Assembly: GCA_032988165.1 (NCBI GenBank)
Contig: JANTQF010000023.1
Coordinates: 124,001 to 188,000 of the forward strand
DNA length: 64,000 nucleotides
Reading direction: 5' to 3'
Source of the DNA: Emmonsiellopsis sp. PD_33
Lineage: Eukaryota; Ascomycota; Eurotiomycetes; Onygenales; Ajellomycetaceae
Position 1 is the first letter of the stretch; every line of letters begins with the position of its first letter. The position numbers and the translations under genes are program-made. Under the pieces are notes generated by a model, which had not been told where the DNA came from, searched no databases, and was given only the letters and a program-made list of their open reading frames with translations. Below, in pieces: positions 58,091 through 64,000 of the stretch.

Positions 58091-58639
58091 TCCATGTCCA
58101 TAGTGATGAATAGAGTTGGAAGACAGAGTTGAAAGGCAGGCTTGAAAGACAGGGTTTAGAGATAGTATTAGAGGATAGACTTAAAAGATATTGATATCCT
58201 GAGATGTTAGAGAAAGACTGTTATTATTTAATTATAGTGACTAAATGCTTGCTGAGATTTCAATTTAGATGGAGAAAAACTAGGCAGACAAGCATTACAA
58301 TATAGTATTATATTTAGAGGTTGAATTATATGAGATCACCATAATGAACTGGGATTCATTATGATATATGCAAGCTATAACTAAAAAGTAGACTTTATCA
58401 TACTATTATTTATCATACTCAGATCTTACCCTTCAAATCATATTACAGAGTGTTACTTTATCTGCTCCATGAAGCAGGTAAGGAAGTATTGACTTCTATA
58501 AATTATAATGATTGCTAAAGATTCTAATCAATGAATTTAACTTAGATTCAAACTAACAAAAACACTAGTTATAATCACTAAGAAAAGACTGAACCTAAGA
58601 CATCAGATATTAATTTAAAATATGTGGCTATCCTCTCAT

Positions 58640-59540
58640 TCTTAATCTTCTCAATATATTTATTCTTAGCCTTAGACAAGAAATAGCCTTATCTGTATTC
58701 ATCTCAATCATGTATTTTTAAAAGATGCTATAACTTATCATCTAATAGCTTATCTAATTCTTGAAACTCTTCATTTAAAGACTCATTTAAGATCAGAATA
58801 TGAGCTATAACTAGAGATACTAACTAAACTAGCTGTTATTTCTTTTTTCATTACTCTATTCTATTCTATGCATCTAGGGCAATAATTATCATGGTCTTCA
58901 TATTATATCAGCCTGGGCATTTAATGTAAAATAGGAGATTCACCTCATTATTGGCCCATAAGAACTTGACTACCTCCTTACTCACCTAATAAATACAATT
59001 CATGGCTGTGAAAGCATCCTTAAAGAAGTTATAATCTATTATTCTTTATCTTATCTCATAAAATCATGAAAATGTATATTAGCTATTAATAATCTGACCC
59101 AGATCATAGAAGAACTGGTAAAAATGAGAAACTAAGATATGAAAACACTGTTAAGGCTTTAAAAAGAATATATTTTATTCATATTAATGCTCTATATCAT
59201 CCATTAATTAGTAATATCATTAAATAATAAGGGTTAGTGTAAATAAATATATACTCATACACATCAATTGCTTGCTCCAGTTCTTGTGTGTATTTTACTT
59301 GATAGTACAAAGTAAAGACAAGCACAATATTAAGCTCCATTAACTGATAGTATTAATATAGAATCTCCTATTTAATTATGCAAGCTCTACAATTAGAACT
59401 ACAGCTATATTCTATTCTTACATTAATAAGTAAGATCAAATTAGATGTATATATAGTAGTATCTTCTATATCTATATTTCTCATGCTATTAAAGGTCTGA
59501 TAGTAGAACTACTCCTTCTTAGTACACTTATTATTATGCA
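58640..59540 (-). repeat. Unidentified decayed element, copy 2
   Basis: Minus-strand ESLNEEFQELDKLLDDK (about 58,735-58,790) and IEYSC...KACIIK-like sequence near 59,390 parallel copy 1. Nucleotide similarity is plain in the last 150 bases of each copy but many positions differ, so the two are old copies, not a recent duplication. Confidence 0.5.
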
Positions 59541-62500
59541 CCTACACTCCACACCTGCACTCCATGCCATGGAGTAGCCAGTGTGCTTAGTCACACAGTT
59601 AGCTTAGTCAGGCCCTGAGGTATAAATACCCATGGGTGGCCTAGGAATTATAGGAATATAACCTTATTCTATGCAACATTTTCATCTCAAATTATCCCAA
59701 TTACAATTAATAGCATATCTTTACAAAAGATGTAAGGTTCTCCATGAGTTCCCTGATCTTTACAACAAGTCATTATTGTATCTCCTTGCTCTCATTACTT
59801 CTACATTTCCTTTAATGGGTTTCTATCTTTTCTCTATCTCTTCTGCTCATCTTGTCTGCTTCACAGACTTCTCTTCAAAAACTATATTTACTCAGACCTT
59901 ATTCTCCTTATAGACTATACTCTATATCTAGCATCTGAATAGCTTCATCCTCATTATAAATAATCCTAATTAAATTGTATTCTCATTGTTCTCTGCATGT
60001 ACTGTTCTGTTTGATCCCCTAGTGAATCTATGAATATCTACCCTAGATTGCTGAGCCTAGCAAAAGAATCTCAAGCTACCCACAGAACTTTCATAGGAAT
60101 TACCTTACTATATCTATTCTAGTTGCTTACTTTCATTCACTATATTACCCCTAATTCTAAGCTACTATCATGGAAATTTGTCATACTGTGTCCAAACCAC
60201 TATTTGCTCATGAATTAACTGCTTGAAGCTCCTATACAAATTCCTCATACATTTCTCAGAAATTACCTACTTTTTTACCCCCTTAAAAAGTGCTTTCTCT
60301 CTTTCCAGTTTTCATGTTTTTTCTGAGATTTTCTATGATTTTTTCCTTAAAAGAGTATAGTGCATATACATCCATCATGTCAGCACACATCTTTCAGTTA
60401 CTTTTATCTTAAAAGGGCATAGTGTCTTTCTTATTTTTCATACTTTTCTACAGACTCTTCCCCTTGAAAGATCTATTTCATCTAATGATAGTTATTAATG
60501 TTAGCAGCCCTTATATCCAAAGAATCATAAAATGACCTTTCACATTCAGATAGTAGAACTTACTCATTAAATCATTGAGTATTTTAACTCTAACTTCCCT
60601 TATTATGACTCTTTGCAGAACACTATAATCATAAGAACAATGTTTATAACTAAGTAAACTATCTATCTGAACTCCCCATTTAAGTCCAGGCAGGCATTTA
60701 TAAAATCATAAGGGTATACATGCTCACAAGTCAATTCACATGAAAGTTCTGAGGATGCCCAAGTGATTTTACTAATATCATCAGACTGGCTCATTAATTG
60801 TTCATCACTTAATCAAGTAGTTCTTGAATTTCATAATCACACAGATTACTTCAAACAGAGCTGCACATTTACCTACTGAAAAGAAACATTCTTTAAGATA
60901 TTACTAATAAGATAAGTATACCTCTCACTAGGCTTAAAGTTATACTCAGAGGGCAACACCTCACTCCATTCAGCTCAGCCACCCTTGCAGATTAACTTAG
61001 TGTCAAGTAGTACCTTGTTTTGCATTGCACTGCAGCTAATACCTATAGAGTCTCTAGAGACCTCAAATATAACTTCAACTAATAAAGAACAAGCCTCACA
61101 ACTACCATTCATTGAATAGCTAGATAATATGTTAAACATGAACAGCACTCTAGCTACTACAGGCATCACTGGTGAATCCACTGATAATATAGGCTTCACC
61201 TTGCACTAGATATAAATTCTATGAGAACTGCTCTCTCACATTAGGGCTGCTGTTGCTCAGCCAGCATCAGCTCAGTTATCAGTGTAGTCTCTACCTGCAC
61301 TACTGACCTTGACTACTCCATGGAAATCTCAGAACATTAGTTTTTTCTACCTCAATACACTGACATCATGAGGCCATAATGATATTATTAATAAGGAAGG
61401 CAAGATATATTACTAGGATATCCATACATTCACCAATTAGCTTAAGATTGCTATCCTAATTAGGAATGCAGCAAGAATCTAATAGAATTTGAATTCATAT
61501 CTCAAAGGAGAAGTGGAATTCTGGTAGAATCAGAAGCTTAATAATATTATCTACACAGGTCTTATTGCAACTAATAATGGAGTAAAAGAGTAAATCAAGA
61601 TTCTCTAATAGTGATTTCACATTAAGAGTAGTCAAGCACTATGAAAGCTCAATGAGATAAAATACTCACTTTAGAATCTCTATAATGAGTACAGTCTAAC
61701 CTCCTATATTCTAAATGTGTCTTCAGCTGCCAAACACTATAACTAAGGAGATACTAAGTATGCCCAGGTCCTATATGTGTGGAACAACCTGGATGTTACC
61801 TTGCAAGCCATTATTGATAAATCAGAAGAGGATATAATTATTAAAGAATTCACTGAGATTATTTACTGCAAGTAGATCAACTGGACAGATCAATTTACAA
61901 ATAATAATTAATATATAAATAGTATGTATAATTAGCATGAATTTTATCATAGTAACTTTACCCTTTAAAGTAATTATTATGAATATGATAGAGAATCATA
62001 CTCCTACCAGTTTGAACAGCCTGCTTATCAATATCAGCTTAGGTACCAGGCACAGAACTATGCTAATAAACAGTACTGTAGCTACAGTAGAAACAATAAT
62101 TAATATAATAGTAATAACAATCAATATGATAGCTGCTACAACCAGCATAATAAAAACTATCAAGGTAAAGCTCAGCAAGATTATTCTAAACTGTCAGCTC
62201 TGAAGCAACAGCTCTAGCTACTGACATCTAAAGGTACTTCTAACACTAATTTACTCAGTAGGCAGCTGTGGAATCAGTAGTCACACAAACAAGTAGTATT
62301 CCATGCTAAGTTGCTAACCCTAAGGAATCAGAGGAGTCCATGAAAGATTCATATAGTTAGAAGATAGAATTTAACCTCTATTACAATGAATCAGAAATGC
62401 TTATAAATGATCCACAGGAATAATTATATAATGATGATATATATAACCCAGAAGTAAATACATTTCATGCAGATCCTATAATAACTATCTATTATAATTA

Positions 62501-62689
62501 TAGTGAGGCCTTTAATTCACATAATAATCTATATAAATACTTGAAAACTTGCATAGTAACTCCACAGGCCTTCCATGCAAGCCCTAACTGTACACCTCAA
62601 GTGATAGTATCTCAGTAGCCAGCTAACTCAGATACACCTTATAGTTATGTATTCTGCAACTAGAAATATACTATCATCATGGTGTTCTG

Positions 62690-62960
62690 CCAGGATGTCT
62701 TCAAGCTATTGCTAATATGTGTAGACTCTGGCTGCATAATGATACTTGTAAGTAAGAAGTTCCTTGAGTAGTAATGTGATAAAATATCACACCTGTCATG
62801 CCTGTAAATACTAGTTAGAGGCATTGAAGACTCTACAGAATCCTCTGAAATGATCATAATTTTACTCACATTATTAGTAATTCTACTGAATGAGAAATGT
62901 ACATCAGTGCTTACTCAGATCTCAGTAGAGGCACATGTCATTAATGACCTTCATGTTAAC
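62690..62960 (+). pseudogene. Retrotransposon aspartic protease relic
   Basis: LLICVDSGCIMILVSKKFLE near 62,712-62,770 is the D-S-G active-site block of gypsy-type proteases, followed by a stop and by ESSEMIIIL, then LLVILLNEKC. Non-functional. Confidence 0.7.
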
Positions 62961-63649
62961 CTATTGCTTAGCATAGATAATATGGCATCAGAGGGCATCA
63001 CTATAGATTTAGATAAGAGGATGCTGTGAATAAAGTTATGTGAGGATACAGAAGTTAGGATTTTAGTGACATCAAGAAAAGACTATTAAGCTATTAGATT
63101 AGTATATTTAGATGCTAAAGTCATCATTTCACCTAGATCAGAAGTGAAAATTCCCCTTAGATGCTGTCTTGAGAAAGAGGAATATCTACTAATAGATAGA
63201 GACTATATCTTTAATCCTGTCATATTACTACTCTAAATATATATGCAAATTATAGACTATAATCTCTCATTTACCCATATCATTAATAATATGAATAGGC
63301 AGGTCATAATCCCATGCAGATTCTATATTAGCACTCTAAGAGAATATAATACTACTAGCATATATTTAGTTAACCTTAAGGCAGAGCTATTAGCTCTCAA
63401 CCTCCCTAAATAATAACCTCAATAAGAGCTAAATAGCAACCTGAATATATCAGGGTTAATAGAGAAATCTCTGCATGCTATCAATGTCAACCTCATAGAG
63501 GCAGAAGTAAAACTACCTAATAGTATAATAATCTATAGTGATGAGAAGACTGTAAAATACTTCATGCAGATTTACAATAAATTCTCTGAAATCTAGGAAG
63601 ATTGTAGTAATACTATGAACCTACCAGAGGATGAGTGAATGCAAATTCC

Positions 63650-64000
63650 TCTCTTACCACTAGAGGATTGCAAGCTCCAGATTCAAGTTAAGATATACCC
63701 TCTAGGCTAGAAGGACCATGAAGTCATAGATGAGCTCTTCAACAAATTGCATACTTAAGGATGCATGAAATGGGCAATGAACCATATCCCCTCAGGATAC
63801 CCAGTATTTATAGTATGAAAGAAGGTTAATAGAGTATGAAAAGACTGTTCTGTAATTAATGTTAGGAAACTGAATAAAATAGTTAAGTCTAATATATACT
63901 TGATGATATAGTAGGTAGAGGTTATCAACTTCATGAAAAAATATTATTATATTACTATTCTTAACTATATGAGCTTTTTCTATTAATGGAGAGTCCATCA
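63650..64000 (+). pseudogene. Retrotransposon reverse transcriptase relic, N-terminal part
   Basis: Reads DELFNKLHT-stop-GCMKWAMNHIP, SGYPVFIV-stop-KKVN, VINVRKLNKIVKS and MSFFY, the first blocks of Ty3/gypsy reverse transcriptase, with Trp positions turned to stops. It continues past the window end. Confidence 0.8.

Larger units (their letters stand above)
54251..64000. repeat. AT-rich, CG-free block of decayed transposons
   Basis: Over about 9.7 kb I found no CG dinucleotide when reading line by line, whereas the preceding 54 kb has them throughout. All transposon-derived frames are interrupted by TAG/TAA/TGA, many at positions where the family has Trp or Gln (TGG or CAG changed to TAG). 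This is the pattern of RIP-like C-to-T mutation, with extra loss at CG. CA and TG remain common. Confidence 0.9.
59545..64000 (+). mobile_element. Decayed Ty3/gypsy LTR retrotransposon, 5' part
   Basis: Order on the + strand fits Ty3/gypsy: an LTR-like start (about 59,545-60,050, with palindromic TGTGCTTAGTCACACA and a TATAAATA box near 59,621), a gag-like region (about 61,200-62,300, Asn/Gln/Tyr-rich after 61,900), an aspartic protease near 62,700-62,950 and the start of reverse transcriptase at the window end. Every frame is broken by stops. The other LTR and the rest of pol lie outside. The exact LTR limits and primer-binding site were not resolved. Confidence 0.75.

Noticed and set aside
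61937..62203. 88-codon Ile/Thr/Asn-rich frame
   Set aside because: Lies in another frame of the decayed gag region; composition reflects AT-rich decay.
1..64000. tRNA, rRNA or CRISPR array
   Set aside because: No paired A-box/B-box with a cloverleaf was convincing, no rRNA core sequence seen, and the repeats present are microsatellites or transposons rather than spaced arrays; the organism is a fungus.

Overview
The window is nuclear DNA of a filamentous ascomycete, most likely a eurotiomycete. Genes carry few, short GT-AG introns (about 50-120 bases, several with a CTAAC-type branch point). The conserved genes are typical of Aspergillus and Onygenales: an AurA-type IPC synthase, Mis14, Jen1, Lro1 and a Sec14. 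The gene-rich part (1 to about 54,250) ends abruptly in an AT-rich block (about 54,250 to 64,000) packed with decayed transposons, in which I found no CG dinucleotide on reading it through. That two-compartment structure with gypsy elements fits the Onygenales (Blastomyces/Emmonsia-like); the genus is inference.

Layout. 3,467-8,740: a Ras GTPase-activating protein and a Sec14 phosphatidylinositol/phosphatidylcholine transfer protein, both +. 8,741-19,197: an accessory-looking island between housekeeping genes. It holds a DUF7587-like protein of unknown function, a GTP cyclohydrolase I (-), and, sharing a 346-base promoter with it, a 1,168-residue four-domain protein (methyltransferase, FAD-linked oxidase, phosphomevalonate-kinase-like kinase, adenine-phosphoribosyltransferase-like). 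19,198-35,523: conserved genes: kinetochore Mis14 (-), a Mug65/dysferlin-domain protein (+), a mitochondrial KH/PPR protein (+), the NatC acetyltransferase Naa30 (-), Lro1 phospholipid:diacylglycerol acyltransferase (+), a BTB protein (-) and AUR1 (-). 35,524-40,625: a 5-kb stretch without a recognisable gene. 40,626-53,068: a Jen1-type carboxylate permease (-), a secreted DUF1996 protein (-), a 112-residue membrane protein (-), a NADAR/YbiA-like protein (+) and a DUF2306 membrane protein (-).

54,250-64,000: a degenerate tandem repeat at the edge, a Mutator-like (MULE) transposase relic, two diverged copies of an unidentified element, and the 5' part of a Ty3/gypsy retrotransposon (LTR candidate, gag-like region, aspartic protease, start of reverse transcriptase) that runs off the end. 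All reading frames there are broken by stops.

The best candidate for something undescribed is the divergent pair GTP cyclohydrolase I plus four-domain protein. The parts suggest a small pathway that starts from GTP or a purine/pterin and combines oxidation, methylation, phosphorylation and phosphoribosyl transfer. The product cannot be read from sequence. All exon boundaries given are my own reading of splice sites and family conservation; none was tested against transcripts.
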